Part shown: in pieces, positions 4,822 through 14,688 of the stretch
Layout: each line of letters starts with the position of its first letter
Numbering within the stretch: the stretch's first letter is position 1
From: an uncultured bacterium
GTDB taxonomy: Bacteria > Actinomycetota > Coriobacteriia > Coriobacteriales > Coriobacteriaceae
Reading direction: 5' to 3'
Length of the DNA: 14,928 nt
Assembly (NCBI GenBank): GCA_905214905.1
Contig: CAJMNK010000053.1
Span: 1 to 14,928 of the forward strand
Position numbers and translations under genes: made by a program
The notes under the pieces: model-generated
Seen by the model: the letters and a program-made list of their open reading frames with translations, nothing else
The model's database searches: none
What the model was told of the DNA's origin: nothing

Positions 4822-7536
4822 ATGGCAAAAGTCCGTGTGTCCACCCTGGCCAAAGAGTTCGGCATGACCTCTAAGGAACTGATGGGTCATCTCGCCGATA
4901 TGAAGATTCCCGCTAAGTCCGCTTCCTCCACCTTGGAGGATGCCTACGTTGCCATGGTCCGCAAGCAGCTCGCCTCGGTGATTGAGGCCCGCGCTCAGGA
5001 AGTCGAGGCCGCCAAGCAGGCCGAGGAGCAGGCAGCTGCCGCCGAGGAGGCCGCACGCGCCGCCGAGGCCGAGCGCGAGCGCATCGCCGCCGAGAAGGCC
5101 CGCGAGGAGGAGCGCCGCCAGTTTGCCGCAGCCCAGGCTGCCGAGGAGGCTGCCCGCGCCGAGGCCGAGGCCAAGAAGAAGGCCGAGCAGGAGCGCCTTG
5201 CTCGCGAGAAGGAGGAGGCTGCTCGCGAGGCCCAGCGCCGCGCCGTTCCCGCTTCCGACTCCGGTTCGCGCTTCCGTTCGCTGCTCGACCAGATCGCCGC
5301 ACAGGAGACCGTGCTCAAGGAGAAGAAGGACGCCGAGGACAAGGCCAAGGCCGAGCGTGCCGCCGAGCGCGGTAACCGTCGTGGCGGCAACAACGACCGC
5401 CGCGGAGGCCGTCGTAACGATCGTAACGCCTCCGACAGCAACTCCGAGCGCAACGCCTCCGAGAGCCGTCCGCACAGCCATCGCACCAACGCCAGCAACA
5501 ACGTCGCTGCCGGCATGGACTTCCCCAACCCCGACAAGCAGGGCAAGGGCAAGAAGCGCAAGGGCGGTCACAACAACGAAGAGGACCACTACAGCCGTAT
5601 GGCTCGCGAGGCCGAGGAGTACAGCCGCGAGAAGGTGCTCGAGGAGGCTCGTGCCGCCGTCGAGGAGGCCTCTCGCGAGTCCACCGGTCGCCGCAAGAAG
5701 CGCAAGGAGAAGCGCGAGCGCGAGGCTGCCAAGGCTCAGGAGGAGCGCAAGATAGAGGAGGCGCTGGCCCAGGGCGTGAACCCCGAGGAGCTCGACGCCA
5801 TCAAGGTTTCCCAGGGCGTTACCGTCCAGGAACTCGCCGAGGCACTTGACGTTCCGGCCAACGACATCATCAAGCGCCTGTTCCTGCTGGGCACGCCGCT
5901 CACCATGACGCAGTCCATGTCCGATGACCTTGTCGAGCTCGTTGCCGACGACCTGGGTCGTCAGATCAAGATCATTACCCCCGAGGAGGAGAACACCTTC
6001 TCGTTCTACGACGATCCCGCCGACCTTAAGCCGCGCGCCCCGGTCGTCACCGTCATGGGCCACGTCGACCACGGCAAGACGAGTCTCCTCGACGCCATCC
6101 GTCACACCGGCGTCGCTGCCGGCGAGGCGGGCGGCATTACGCAGGCCATCGGCGCTTCGCAGGTCATGATCAACGACCGCAAGATCACCTTCATCGATAC
6201 CCCGGGTCACGCCACCTTTACGGCCATGCGTGCCCGTGGCGCCAAGGTGACCGACATCGTCATTCTGATCGTGGCTGCCGACGACGGCGTCATGCCCCAG
6301 ACCATCGAGTCGATCAACCACGCCAAGGCCGCCGGCGTACCCATCGTCGTCGCCGTCAACAAGATCGATAAGCCGGGCGCCAACCCCGACCGTGTGCGTC
6401 AGGAGCTCACCGAGTACGGTGTCATCCCCGAGGAGTGGGGCGGACAGAACATGTTCGTCAACATCTCGGCCAAGCAGAAGATCGGTATCGACGACCTTCT
6501 GGAGACCGTGCTGCTCCAGGCCGACGTGCTCGAGCTCAAGGCCAACCCGGACACCTTTGCCTCCGGCAACGTCCTCGAGGCCAAGCTTGACAAGGGCCGC
6601 GGCTCGGTCGCTACCGTGCTCGTGACCCGCGGTACCCTGCACGTGGGCGATACGCTGGTCGCCGGCCTTACCTACGGCCGCGTCCGCGCCATGCTCGACC
6701 CCAAGGGTCGCGCCGTCACCGAGGCCGGTCCCTCCGACGCCGTCGAGATCCTGGGTCTGCAGTCCGTGCCCAACGCCGGTGACGAGTTCCGCGTGTTCGA
6801 GGACGAGCGCGAGGCTCGCGCCCTGGCCGACGAGCGTTCGCTCAAGGCCCGTATCGAGGAGCAGAGCCGCGTCAAGCACGTCACGCTCGAGAACCTCTTC
6901 GAGACCATTGCCGATGCCGAGGTCAAGGAGCTCAACCTGATCATCAAGGCCGACGTCCAGGGCTCCATCGAGGCCCTTCAGGACTCGCTCGACAAGATGG
7001 ATCAGTCCGAGGTTCGCATCAACACGATCCACTCCGCCGTTGGCGCCATCAACGAGACCGACGTCGTCCTGGCCGACGCCTCCAACGCCATCATCATCGG
7101 CTTTGGCGTCCGTCCCGACGGTAAGGCCCGCTCCGCCGCCGAGCGCGAGGGCGTCGAGATCCGTTGTTACGACGTCATCTACAAGTGCCTCGAGGAGCTC
7201 GACGCCGCCCGTATCGGCATGCTCAAGCCCACCGAGGTCGAGGTCGCCACGGGTACCGCGACCGTCCTGGACACCTTCAAGGTGCCCAAAGTCGGTATCG
7301 CCGCCGGTGTCCGCGTCGAGGAGGGCGAGATCGCCGCGACCGATTCCGTGCGCCTGGTGCGCGACGGCATCGTGGTCTTCAACGGCAAGATCGCCTCGAT
7401 GCGCCACTACAAGGACGAGGCCAAGAGCCTCAAGAGCGGTTCCGAGGGCGGCATTGGCCTGGAGAACTTCCAGGACATCAAGCCCGGTGACCAGATCGAG
7501 GGTTACCGTATCGACCAGGTTGCCCGTACCGAGTAG
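4822..7536 (+). CDS. infB: Translation initiation factor IF-2
   Basis: IF-2 is the GTPase that places initiator fMet-tRNA on the 30S subunit and promotes subunit joining. The 904-aa protein has an IF2_N domain at about 1-50, an Ala/Glu/Arg-rich predicted coil (about 53-140), an Arg/Asn/Ser-rich low-complexity segment (about 185-230), a Lys/Arg-rich stretch (about 288-312) and a second IF2_N domain (about 325-385). The GTPase domain follows, with G1 GHVDHGKT (about 412), G3 DTPGH (459-463), G4 NKID (513-516) and G5 SAK (549-551). Domains II to IV complete the C-terminus, including the fMet-tRNA-binding part. ATG 4822 has AGGTGA upstream. It sits 91 bp after nusA without the usual ylxR between them, and 11 bp before rbfA. 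Its codon use is strongly biased to C-ending codons, as expected of a highly expressed gene. Confidence 0.97.
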   Translation: MAKVRVSTLAKEFGMTSKELMGHLADMKIPAKSASSTLEDAYVAMVRKQLASVIEARAQEVEAAKQAEEQAAAAEEAARAAEAERERIAAEKAREEERRQFAAAQAAEEAARAEAEAKKKAEQERLAREKEEAAREAQRRAVPASDSGSRFRSLLDQIAAQETVLKEKKDAEDKAKAERAAERGNRRGGNNDRRGGRRNDRNASDSNSERNASESRPHSHRTNASNNVAAGMDFPNPDKQGKGKKRKGGHNNEEDHYSRMAREAEEYSREKVLEEARAAVEEASRESTGRRKKRKEKREREAAKAQEERKIEEALAQGVNPEELDAIKVSQGVTVQELAEALDVPANDIIKRLFLLGTPLTMTQSMSDDLVELVADDLGRQIKIITPEEENTFSFYDDPADLKPRAPVVTVMGHVDHGKTSLLDAIRHTGVAAGEAGGITQAIGASQVMINDRKITFIDTPGHATFTAMRARGAKVTDIVILIVAADDGVMPQTIESINHAKAAGVPIVVAVNKIDKPGANPDRVRQELTEYGVIPEEWGGQNMFVNISAKQKIGIDDLLETVLLQADVLELKANPDTFASGNVLEAKLDKGRGSVATVLVTRGTLHVGDTLVAGLTYGRVRAMLDPKGRAVTEAGPSDAVEILGLQSVPNAGDEFRVFEDEREARALADERSLKARIEEQSRVKHVTLENLFETIADAEVKELNLIIKADVQGSIEALQDSLDKMDQSEVRINTIHSAVGAINETDVVLADASNAIIIGFGVRPDGKARSAAEREGVEIRCYDVIYKCLEELDAARIGMLKPTEVEVATGTATVLDTFKVPKVGIAAGVRVEEGEIAATDSVRLVRDGIVVFNGKIASMRHYKDEAKSLKSGSEGGIGLENFQDIKPGDQIEGYRIDQVARTE

Positions 7537-7547
7537 GGGGTAGCGCT

Positions 7548-7958
7548 ATGAAGCAAACGCAGGCAACCCGCCGTCTGGGCGAGCAGCTTCGCGAGAAGCT
7601 CGGTTATATCCTGCTCTTTGAGGTTTCCGATCCGCGTCTCGACCTGGTTACTTTGACCGCGGTCGAGGTCGCGGTGGACCGTTCGTTCGCGCGCGTGTAC
7701 GTATCGTGCGATGCGAGCCGCTACGATGAGGTCATGGAGGCGCTCGCAAGCGCCAAGGGCCGTATTCGCAGCCTGTTGGCTCGCTCGCTCGATTGGCGTG
7801 TCACGCCCGAGCTCGATTTTCGCATCGACCGCTCGACCGATGAGGCCGAGCGCATCACGCGTGCGCTGGAAAACGTTCCCGCCACGCTTGCGATCGAAAA
7901 GGACGAGGACGGCTATCCGATAGCGGATGCCGCCCAGGAGGCAGCTTTAGATGACTAA
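7548..7958 (+). CDS. rbfA: Ribosome-binding factor A
   Basis: RbfA is a KH-fold factor that binds the 30S subunit and helps mature the 5' end of 16S rRNA. The 136-aa product has the normal length. It shows the family features: a basic N-terminus (MKQTQATRRLGEQLRE), the conserved SDPRL at 27-31, and the later segment with TPELDFRIDRS before a short acidic tail. ATG 7548 follows the infB stop by 11 bp with a G-rich site (GGGGG, 7537-7541) in between. The last 8 bases overlap the start of nrnA, and the nrnA ribosome binding site lies inside rbfA, so the two are likely translationally coupled. infB-rbfA-nrnA-truB is a widely conserved order, which supports the call. Confidence 0.94.
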   Translation: MKQTQATRRLGEQLREKLGYILLFEVSDPRLDLVTLTAVEVAVDRSFARVYVSCDASRYDEVMEALASAKGRIRSLLARSLDWRVTPELDFRIDRSTDEAERITRALENVPATLAIEKDEDGYPIADAAQEAALDD

Positions 7959-8994
7959 TTCCGCCGACCTCGCCTCGTGCGAGTCTGCAGATATTCAGCG
8001 ACGCATCCTCGAGCTCATCGAGGGTGCGTCCTCCATTGCGATTTCGGGACACACTTCTCCCGACGGCGACGCCTTGGGCTCTGTATTGGGTCTGGGCCTT
8101 TCGCTCATGAAGTTTTTTCCCAACAAGGACATTGCGCTGCTGCTGGCAGATGATGACCCGGTTCCGCGCATCTACCGCTTTATGGAAGGCTCCGATCGCC
8201 TGGTGCCGGCATCTGCGTACACCGGCAATCCGGACCTGTTCATCTCGGTGGACGTGCCGGTCGTCGAGCGCCTCAACAACTCGGCCGAGGTGCTTCGCCG
8301 CTCCAAGCATGTGGTGTGCTTCGATCACCATCCGGCGCGCGGGGAGTTTGCCGAGCTCAGTCTGAGACGCGTCGAAGCTGCAGCCTGCGCCATGATCATC
8401 GACCGTTTCTTGGACAATTGCGGCATTGTCGCACGTGATGGCGTCGCGACTTGCTTGCTGTGCGGCTTGGTGACCGACACCGGTCGTTTTCAGTACCAGA
8501 ACGCCGATGCTGCTGCGTTCCATGCGGCCTCGCGCCTGGTGGCGCACGGTGCCGATCCGGCGCGCGTCGCGCTCGAGGTATATCAGAGCATGCGCGTCGA
8601 GTTTTTGCACCTCAAGTCCATCGTTATGGGCCGCATTAAGACGGTGGCCCACGGGCGCGTCGCGTATAGTTACGCGTACCAGAGTGACCTTGAGGCTTGC
8701 GGTGTCACCTCGGATGAGTGCGACGGCCTGGTCGATGTGGTGCGCTCGGTGATGGGCGTCGAGGTCTGCCTGTTCCTGAAGGGCATTGAGGGCGATACCA
8801 AGGTGCGCGGCAACCTGCGCTCAAAGGGCGACCTCAACGTGTCCGAGATTGCTGCTGCCTTTGGCGGAGGCGGACATTCCGCTGCCGCCGGTTTCTCCAA
8901 CAACGGAACGATTCTCGAGACGCTCACCGTGGCACTTCCCATGCTGGCCGAGCTGGTAGGGGAGGATCCCGCTTCGGTGACCGTCGAGCTTTAA
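7951..8994 (+). CDS. nrnA: DHH-family phosphoesterase, NrnA-like (nanoRNase / pAp phosphatase)
   Basis: NrnA-type enzymes degrade very short RNAs (2-5 nt), and many also remove the 3' phosphate of pAp. The 347-aa protein has the DHH domain with HTSPDGDALGS (D38 and D40), the second metal site in the SVDVPVVE segment, and the name motif D125-H126-H127. The C-terminal DHHA1 domain has GGGGHSAAAG starting at residue 305, the substrate-binding glycine loop. The metal-binding residues I can place are present, so it should be active. AGGAGG (7936-7941), within rbfA, gives a strong start at ATG 7951 with an 8-bp overlap. The order rbfA-nrnA-truB is known from other Actinobacteria and Firmicutes. The exact balance of nanoRNase and pAp phosphatase activity cannot be read from sequence. 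Confidence 0.92.
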   Translation: MTNSADLASCESADIQRRILELIEGASSIAISGHTSPDGDALGSVLGLGLSLMKFFPNKDIALLLADDDPVPRIYRFMEGSDRLVPASAYTGNPDLFISVDVPVVERLNNSAEVLRRSKHVVCFDHHPARGEFAELSLRRVEAAACAMIIDRFLDNCGIVARDGVATCLLCGLVTDTGRFQYQNADAAAFHAASRLVAHGADPARVALEVYQSMRVEFLHLKSIVMGRIKTVAHGRVAYSYAYQSDLEACGVTSDECDGLVDVVRSVMGVEVCLFLKGIEGDTKVRGNLRSKGDLNVSEIAAAFGGGGHSAAAGFSNNGTILETLTVALPMLAELVGEDPASVTVEL

Positions 8995-9009
8995 CTTTTT
9001 GGATGGTAC

Positions 9010-9942
9010 ATGGCTCGTCGTACGCCTTCACAACTGAATATGCTGCTCGCCGTCGATAAGCCGGTGGGCTGCACGTCCCACGATGTGGTCTCGCAATGCC
9101 GGCGCGCCCTCCATGAGCGGCGCGTCGGCCATGCCGGCACGCTCGACCCCATGGCATCGGGTGTCATGGTGGTGGGCGTGGGCCAGGCCACTCGTCTGCT
9201 GGGCATGCTCACGCTCGATACCAAAAGCTACGTCGCCGATATTTCGTTTGGCGCCGAGACGAATACCGATGACGCGGAGGGCGAGGCGGTCCGCACGGTG
9301 GCTGTTGCCAACGAGCTCTGCGATCCTGCCTATGCCCGTGAGCACTTGGCCGCCATGCTGGGTCCGCAGATGCAGGTGCCGCCGGCGTTTTCGGCTATCT
9401 CGGTCAATGGCGTTCGCGCCTATAAGTCTGCTCGCGAGGGCAATGCGGTGGACCTACCTCCGCGCCCCGTCGAGGTCTATGCCGCCGACCTGATCGCCGT
9501 GGGCGGCGAGGGCGATTCGTGTGTGTGGACCGTGGCGTTCTCGGTGAGCAAGGGCACCTACATTCGTGCGCTCGCTCGCGACCTGGGCCGCGCCTGCGAG
9601 AGCGCCGCGCACATTTCCGCGCTGCGCCGCACGGCCTCCGGTGTTGTTTCCATTGGCGCCTGTCATGCGGTCGAGGAGCTTTCTCCCGAGTCCGCCGCTG
9701 GCTTTGCCCTGGATCCCATTGTGGCCCTGGGCGCCACTCGCGTTGACTTGCCGGGCAATCTTGCCGACGACCTGCTCTGCGGCCGACGCATTCCCGTTGA
9801 GCGTGCGCTTGCCGATTTCGATGCCTCGAAGGCGCCGTTTGCGTTGGTGCTCGATGGGGGACTCAAGGCGCTCGCCCGCATTGAGGGTGGCCGCTTTGTC
9901 ATGGAGCACGTTTTTCCGCAGGCAATCGGCGGTGTTCGATGA
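9010..9942 (+). CDS. truB: tRNA pseudouridine-55 synthase
   Basis: TruB converts U55 in the T-loop of tRNAs to pseudouridine. The 310-aa product has the N-terminal motif LLAVDKPVGCTSHDVV and the catalytic segment GHAGTLDPMASG with the nucleophile at D46. Later motifs are AYKSARE (Y138, K139) and SKGTYIRALARDLG (180-193). A C-terminal PUA-like part (about 240-310) is shorter and less clear. ATG 9010 lies 15 bp after nrnA; the site before it (GGATGG) is weak and close, so initiation may depend on termination of nrnA. The alternative ATG 9040 has no visible site and would start just before the conserved LLAVDKP segment. The stop overlaps the ribF start by 4 bp (ATGA). Confidence 0.95.
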   Translation: MARRTPSQLNMLLAVDKPVGCTSHDVVSQCRRALHERRVGHAGTLDPMASGVMVVGVGQATRLLGMLTLDTKSYVADISFGAETNTDDAEGEAVRTVAVANELCDPAYAREHLAAMLGPQMQVPPAFSAISVNGVRAYKSAREGNAVDLPPRPVEVYAADLIAVGGEGDSCVWTVAFSVSKGTYIRALARDLGRACESAAHISALRRTASGVVSIGACHAVEELSPESAAGFALDPIVALGATRVDLPGNLADDLLCGRRIPVERALADFDASKAPFALVLDGGLKALARIEGGRFVMEHVFPQAIGGVR

Positions 9943-10946
9943 TGTTGTCCGCTCGCGAGCTCGCGCGTATCTTTTTCGCGGGCGAGTCGGACGAGGCTCG
10001 CATCTTTACTGCCGATGCGTTTGATGAGTGCGAGCACCTGGGTGCCACATCAATTGCCATCGGCGTGTTCGACGGCGTGCACCGTGGACACCAGGAACTC
10101 ATCGAAGCGCTTGTCTGTGATGCCCGTGCCCATGGCTGTAAGGCGGTCGTGGTTACCTTCGATCCCGACCCGGATGTTGTGGTGAGCCCTTCGCCCGCTC
10201 AAAAATTGATGACGACGGCCGACCGTCTGCATGCCTTGGCTCAAACCGGGGTTGATGCGGTGGTGGCCGTTCCCTTTACGCCAGAGGTTGCGGCACTCGA
10301 CCATGTTGGTTTTCTTGCGCTGCTGTCGCGCGTGGTTGACATTCGTTCGATTCGCGTTGGCAGTGACTTTAGACTGGGTCGTGGCGGTGCTTCTGGTGTT
10401 GCCGAGATGCGCGCCTGGGGTTCCGAGCACGGCGTTGACGTGTATGGTCACGACCTGCTTTGCGAGGGCGGTGAGGCTATTTGTGCCACCCGCATTCGTC
10501 ATGAGCTGGGACAGGGCCATGTGGAGCTTGCTGCTGAGTTGCTCGGCCGCCCGTATATGGTGCGTGGCGGTGTTATTCGCGGCCGTCACGAGGGGTCTGG
10601 CATGGGCTTTCCCACGGCAAACCTGCAAGTTCCCGATGGTATTCAGGTGCCAGCCGACGGCGTGTATGAGGGTCTGGTGCTCGTCGATGACACCGTGTGG
10701 CCCGCTGCCGTGAACGTCGGCCTGCCGCCGACGTATGCCGACGATGCCGCTTCGGCGCATCTCGAGGCTAATTTAATTGGTTATACGGGCGACCTGTACG
10801 GCGCTTCCGTTTCGCTGGCGTTTACGCGCTGGCTGCGTCCGTCGCGCGTGTTCGATTCGCTGGATGAGTTGATCGCGACCGTCGAGGGTAATATCGAAGA
10901 TATTCGTCACAACTTGGGCGAGCAGGGGGTGAGCATCCGTGATTAG
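9939..10946 (+). CDS. ribF: Bifunctional riboflavin kinase / FMN adenylyltransferase (FAD synthetase)
   Basis: RibF phosphorylates riboflavin to FMN and adenylates FMN to FAD, using ATP in both steps. The 335-aa protein has the N-terminal nucleotidyltransferase domain with GVFDGVHRGH at 42-51 and an ICATRIRHEL segment (RIR near 185) toward its end. The C-terminal kinase domain (about 200-330) has GMGFPTAN, with the PTAN motif at 225-228, and EANLIGYTGDLYG. Length and order match the prokaryotic bifunctional family. The ATG overlaps the truB stop (ATGA), and a second ATG directly follows at 9942, so the exact first residue is uncertain by one codon. The end overlaps the dnaG start by 8 bp. truB-ribF adjacency is common in bacteria; dnaG after it is less so. 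Confidence 0.95.
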   Translation: MMLSARELARIFFAGESDEARIFTADAFDECEHLGATSIAIGVFDGVHRGHQELIEALVCDARAHGCKAVVVTFDPDPDVVVSPSPAQKLMTTADRLHALAQTGVDAVVAVPFTPEVAALDHVGFLALLSRVVDIRSIRVGSDFRLGRGGASGVAEMRAWGSEHGVDVYGHDLLCEGGEAICATRIRHELGQGHVELAAELLGRPYMVRGGVIRGRHEGSGMGFPTANLQVPDGIQVPADGVYEGLVLVDDTVWPAAVNVGLPPTYADDAASAHLEANLIGYTGDLYGASVSLAFTRWLRPSRVFDSLDELIATVEGNIEDIRHNLGEQGVSIRD

Positions 10947-13038
10947 CGATGAGGAAAAAGACCAGGTACGCGCTGCGTCCGACCTAGTCGCCATCGTGCA
11001 GGAAACGGTTGAGCTCAAGCCCCGCGGCCATGAGTTTTGGGGCTGCTGCCCTTTTCATGGCGAAAAGACGCCGTCTTTCCACATTATTCCCGCCACGCAG
11101 GTGTGGCATTGCTTTGGCTGCGGCGAGGGTGGCGACGTCTTCACCTATATCATGAAGCGCGAGAACCTGAGCTTTCCCGAGTCAATCCGTTATCTGGCCG
11201 ATCGCGCGGGTATTGAGCTGCACGACACCGGAGACCGCCGCGAGCGCGGTACTAAGCGTGCCCGAATCTACGATCTGTGCGCCGAGACCGCCCAGTTCTA
11301 CCACACCATGCTTATGCGCGGTAAGGACGGCCGTCCGCGCGAGTACTTTGCCAGCCGCGGCATGGGTGGCGACGTCTGCCGCCGCTACTGCCTGGGCTTT
11401 GCACCAGGTCGCAACGCTCTGGTGTCGCACCTGTCCCAAGCGGGTTTTACCCCGCAGGAGATGATCGACGCCAACGTTGCCGTGAGCCGCGGGCGCGGGC
11501 AGCTTGCCGACCGCTTTTACGACCGCGTGATGTTCCCCATCTTTGATGAGCAAGGGCATAACATCGCCTTTGGCGGTCGCATCATGGGTGACGGCCAACC
11601 TAAGTACCTCAACACCGCCGAGACGAGCGTGTTTCATAAAAAACGAAACCTCTACGGCTTTAATTGGGCCAAGGAGTTTATCGTCGCGCAGGATACCGCC
11701 ATTGTGGTGGAGGGCTATACCGACTGCATCGCCTGTTGGGAGGCGGGGATTAAAAACGTTGTCGCCACGCTGGGCACCGCGCTCACGGAGCATCACGTCA
11801 AGACGCTCACTCGCTTTGCCAAGCGCATCGTGTATATGTTTGACGGCGATGCCGCGGGCCAGAAGGCCGCCCGTCGCGCGATTCAGTTTATCGAGCAGGA
11901 TTCGATGGACCTGCGCTGCGTGGTGCTGCCCGACGGCAACGATCCCATGGAGTTCATCACGGCGCACGGCGGAGAGGAGCTGCAGAAACGTATTGACGCC
12001 GCCGAGCCGCTTATGGACTTTGTCTACCGTTCGCTGCAGGAGTCGAGCGACATCACCACGCCGGGCGGCCGCGCCAAGGCGCTGGAAGATGCACTGACGC
12101 TTATCTATCCGCTGCGCGATAGCTATATGATCGACACGTACTTTATCCAGATTGCCGATCTGCTGGGTTTGGATTTGGAGACGGTGCGCGCGAGTTCGGG
12201 TCGCGTGTTTCGCGATGTCGCTAAACGCGAGGATGCGGAGCGTCGCCGTGAGCAGAACTATGAACGCCAGAGGGCGCAGGCCGAACGCTTTGGAAATGCG
12301 GACGGTCGGGCATCGGGTTCTCGCGATGCCGGTCGCGGTGCTTGGGCATTGGGCGCGACGCCGCCGGTGTCCGCGCCGGTCGAAGAAGAGCCGTACGACT
12401 ACGTCCCGCTCGATGCCTACGGTGCCGCGCCCGTGGAGGTCGTCGACGACCTGCCGCCGATCGATGTGCCTGATGGTATGGGCGTTGTGCCCGCCGGTTC
12501 CCTGACAGACGCCTCGGCCACTATGGTTTTGACCGATCTAGAGCGCAAGTCCTTGGCAGGGGAGCGCGAGCTGCTGACGATGCTCACGAGCTACCCCGAC
12601 CTGTTCCGCACGTATGCCGACCGCATCTGCTCCATCGAGTGGGTTGACCCACGTCACGAGTCCATCGCATGGGCCGTACTGGCGACGCCCCCGGGCACCG
12701 ATCCTGCGACCTGCATGGATGCGGCGCGCTCGGTGTGTCCCGAGGCGGCAACGCTTGTGAGTGCCGGGCGCATCTCGGCGACGAGCAAGCACCCCACCGA
12801 GACGAACATCGTGTTTATGCTCGATACGCTCGAGCTCTACACCATCAAGCGCCGCATGCGTGCCGCACAGGCCAAGCTGCGCCAGGATCGTTCGCTCGAC
12901 GATGAGGCCCGTCGCGCGCTGACCGTGCAGGCCGCGCAGGATTCGCAGCGTCAACGCGAGCTGCAAAAGTCGATCGGCGGCGTGGCGGACCCGTTCCGTT
13001 TGAACGGCTTGGAGGCCGCAGGCACCGAACAAGCCTAG
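10939..13038 (+). CDS. dnaG: DNA primase
   Basis: DnaG makes the RNA primers for DNA replication and works with the replicative helicase. The 699-aa protein starts with GTG 10939, preceded by AGGGGG inside ribF. It has the CHC2 zinc domain (C37, H40, C58, C61) and an RNA polymerase core with a TOPRIM fold: VVEGYTD with E258 and FDGDAAG with D302 and D304. After about residue 430 comes a charged and then Pro/Gly/Asp-rich linker of roughly 90 residues with no recognisable domain, followed by a helical region (about 525-699) in the position of the helicase-binding domain. The catalytic residues I can place are intact. The 8-bp overlap with ribF suggests translational coupling to the ribosome-maturation operon. 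I see no convincing terminator after its stop, so read-through into rpoD is plausible. Confidence 0.96.
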   Translation: MISDEEKDQVRAASDLVAIVQETVELKPRGHEFWGCCPFHGEKTPSFHIIPATQVWHCFGCGEGGDVFTYIMKRENLSFPESIRYLADRAGIELHDTGDRRERGTKRARIYDLCAETAQFYHTMLMRGKDGRPREYFASRGMGGDVCRRYCLGFAPGRNALVSHLSQAGFTPQEMIDANVAVSRGRGQLADRFYDRVMFPIFDEQGHNIAFGGRIMGDGQPKYLNTAETSVFHKKRNLYGFNWAKEFIVAQDTAIVVEGYTDCIACWEAGIKNVVATLGTALTEHHVKTLTRFAKRIVYMFDGDAAGQKAARRAIQFIEQDSMDLRCVVLPDGNDPMEFITAHGGEELQKRIDAAEPLMDFVYRSLQESSDITTPGGRAKALEDALTLIYPLRDSYMIDTYFIQIADLLGLDLETVRASSGRVFRDVAKREDAERRREQNYERQRAQAERFGNADGRASGSRDAGRGAWALGATPPVSAPVEEEPYDYVPLDAYGAAPVEVVDDLPPIDVPDGMGVVPAGSLTDASATMVLTDLERKSLAGERELLTMLTSYPDLFRTYADRICSIEWVDPRHESIAWAVLATPPGTDPATCMDAARSVCPEAATLVSAGRISATSKHPTETNIVFMLDTLELYTIKRRMRAAQAKLRQDRSLDDEARRALTVQAAQDSQRQRELQKSIGGVADPFRLNGLEAAGTEQA

Positions 13039-13107
13039 ATGTTGTGGTCAACCAGCGTATTCTCGCCTATATCCAGTTCTCTTTTTGGGTATAGACGTCA
13101 ATGTGTG

Positions 13108-13116
13108 TGCTAAAGT
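13108..13116 (+). promoter_or_regulatory. Likely extended -10 promoter of rpoD
   Basis: TGC-TAAAGT (TAAAGT at 13111-13116) is a fair -10 box with the TG of an extended -10. No good -35 stands at 17 bp; TTGGGT (13085-13090) is 20 bp away. Just upstream, 13068-13075 pairs with 13086-13093 in an 8-bp imperfect dyad without a T-tract. The 110-bp gap between dnaG and rpoD holds nothing else I can name. Confidence 0.42.
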
Positions 13117-13135
13117 ATTGAGTCCTGTGGACTAT

Positions 13136-13142
13136 GAAGGGA
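13136..13142 (+). promoter_or_regulatory. Ribosome binding site of rpoD
   Basis: GAAGGGA lies 6 nt before GTG 13149. It argues for that GTG rather than the in-frame ATG at 13134, which overlaps the site and has no purine-rich site of its own. Confidence 0.75.
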
Positions 13143-13148
13143 GAATCT

Positions 13149-14498
<1,350 letters not shown>

Positions 14499-14507
14499 TC
14501 AAGCAAG

Positions 14508-14543
14508 AAGCGCCCTCAAGCACATCCGCTTGGGGGCGCTTTC
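14508..14543 (+). terminator. Terminator-like hairpin after rpoD
   Basis: AAGCGCCCTCAAGC (14508-14521) pairs with GCTTGGGGGCGCTT (14528-14541) over 14 bp with one T-G pair and a 6-nt loop. It starts 10 bp after the stop. The T-run is short (TTTC at 14540-14543), so termination relies on the strong stem. Confidence 0.8.
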
Positions 14544-14550
14544 ATGTAGC

Positions 14551-14688
14551 CGTTAGGGACGTCCCCAATGACCACTCATTGGGGACAGACTTAAATGAGT
14601 GCCCGCAAAATGAGAGTGAACCTGGCAGTTGGGGACGTTCCTTTTTTGCCGGCACTTTGGGACACTCCTTGCCGCAACGGTTGGGTCG
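14551..14688. repeat. Degenerate GGGGAC-type repeat spacer between rpoD and tRNA-Asn
   Basis: This stretch shows no credible gene. TTGGGGAC occurs at 14579-14586 and 14629-14636, with the variant TTTGGGAC at 14656-14663 and a decayed TTGGGTCGG at 14681-14689. The second and third copies continue alike (GTTCC then a T-run and GCCGG; ACTCCTTGCCG), forming an imperfect tandem repeat of about 27 bp. The pattern resembles dispersed REP-like intergenic elements; whether it recurs elsewhere in the genome cannot be seen from this window. Confidence 0.6.
14561..14586. repeat. Perfect inverted repeat within the rpoD-tRNA spacer
   Basis: GTCCCCAATGA (14561-14571) and TCATTGGGGAC (14576-14586) pair perfectly over 11 bp around a CCAC loop. 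The segment CACTCATT at the loop and right arm can alternatively pair with AATGAGTG just downstream (about 14594-14601), giving two mutually exclusive folds. Confidence 0.75.

Noticed and set aside
4783..7407. Long antisense open frame (874 codons) opposite infB
   Set aside because: It is a shadow of the strong C-ending codon bias of infB. The translation is low-complexity Leu/Gly/Asp-rich with no recognisable domain and no ribosome binding site.
13068..13093. Terminator after dnaG
   Set aside because: The 8-bp imperfect dyad is weak and has no T-run after it, so it probably does not end transcription.
13134..13148. ATG 13134 as the rpoD start
   Set aside because: It overlaps the GAAGGGA site that serves GTG 13149, and has no site of its own.
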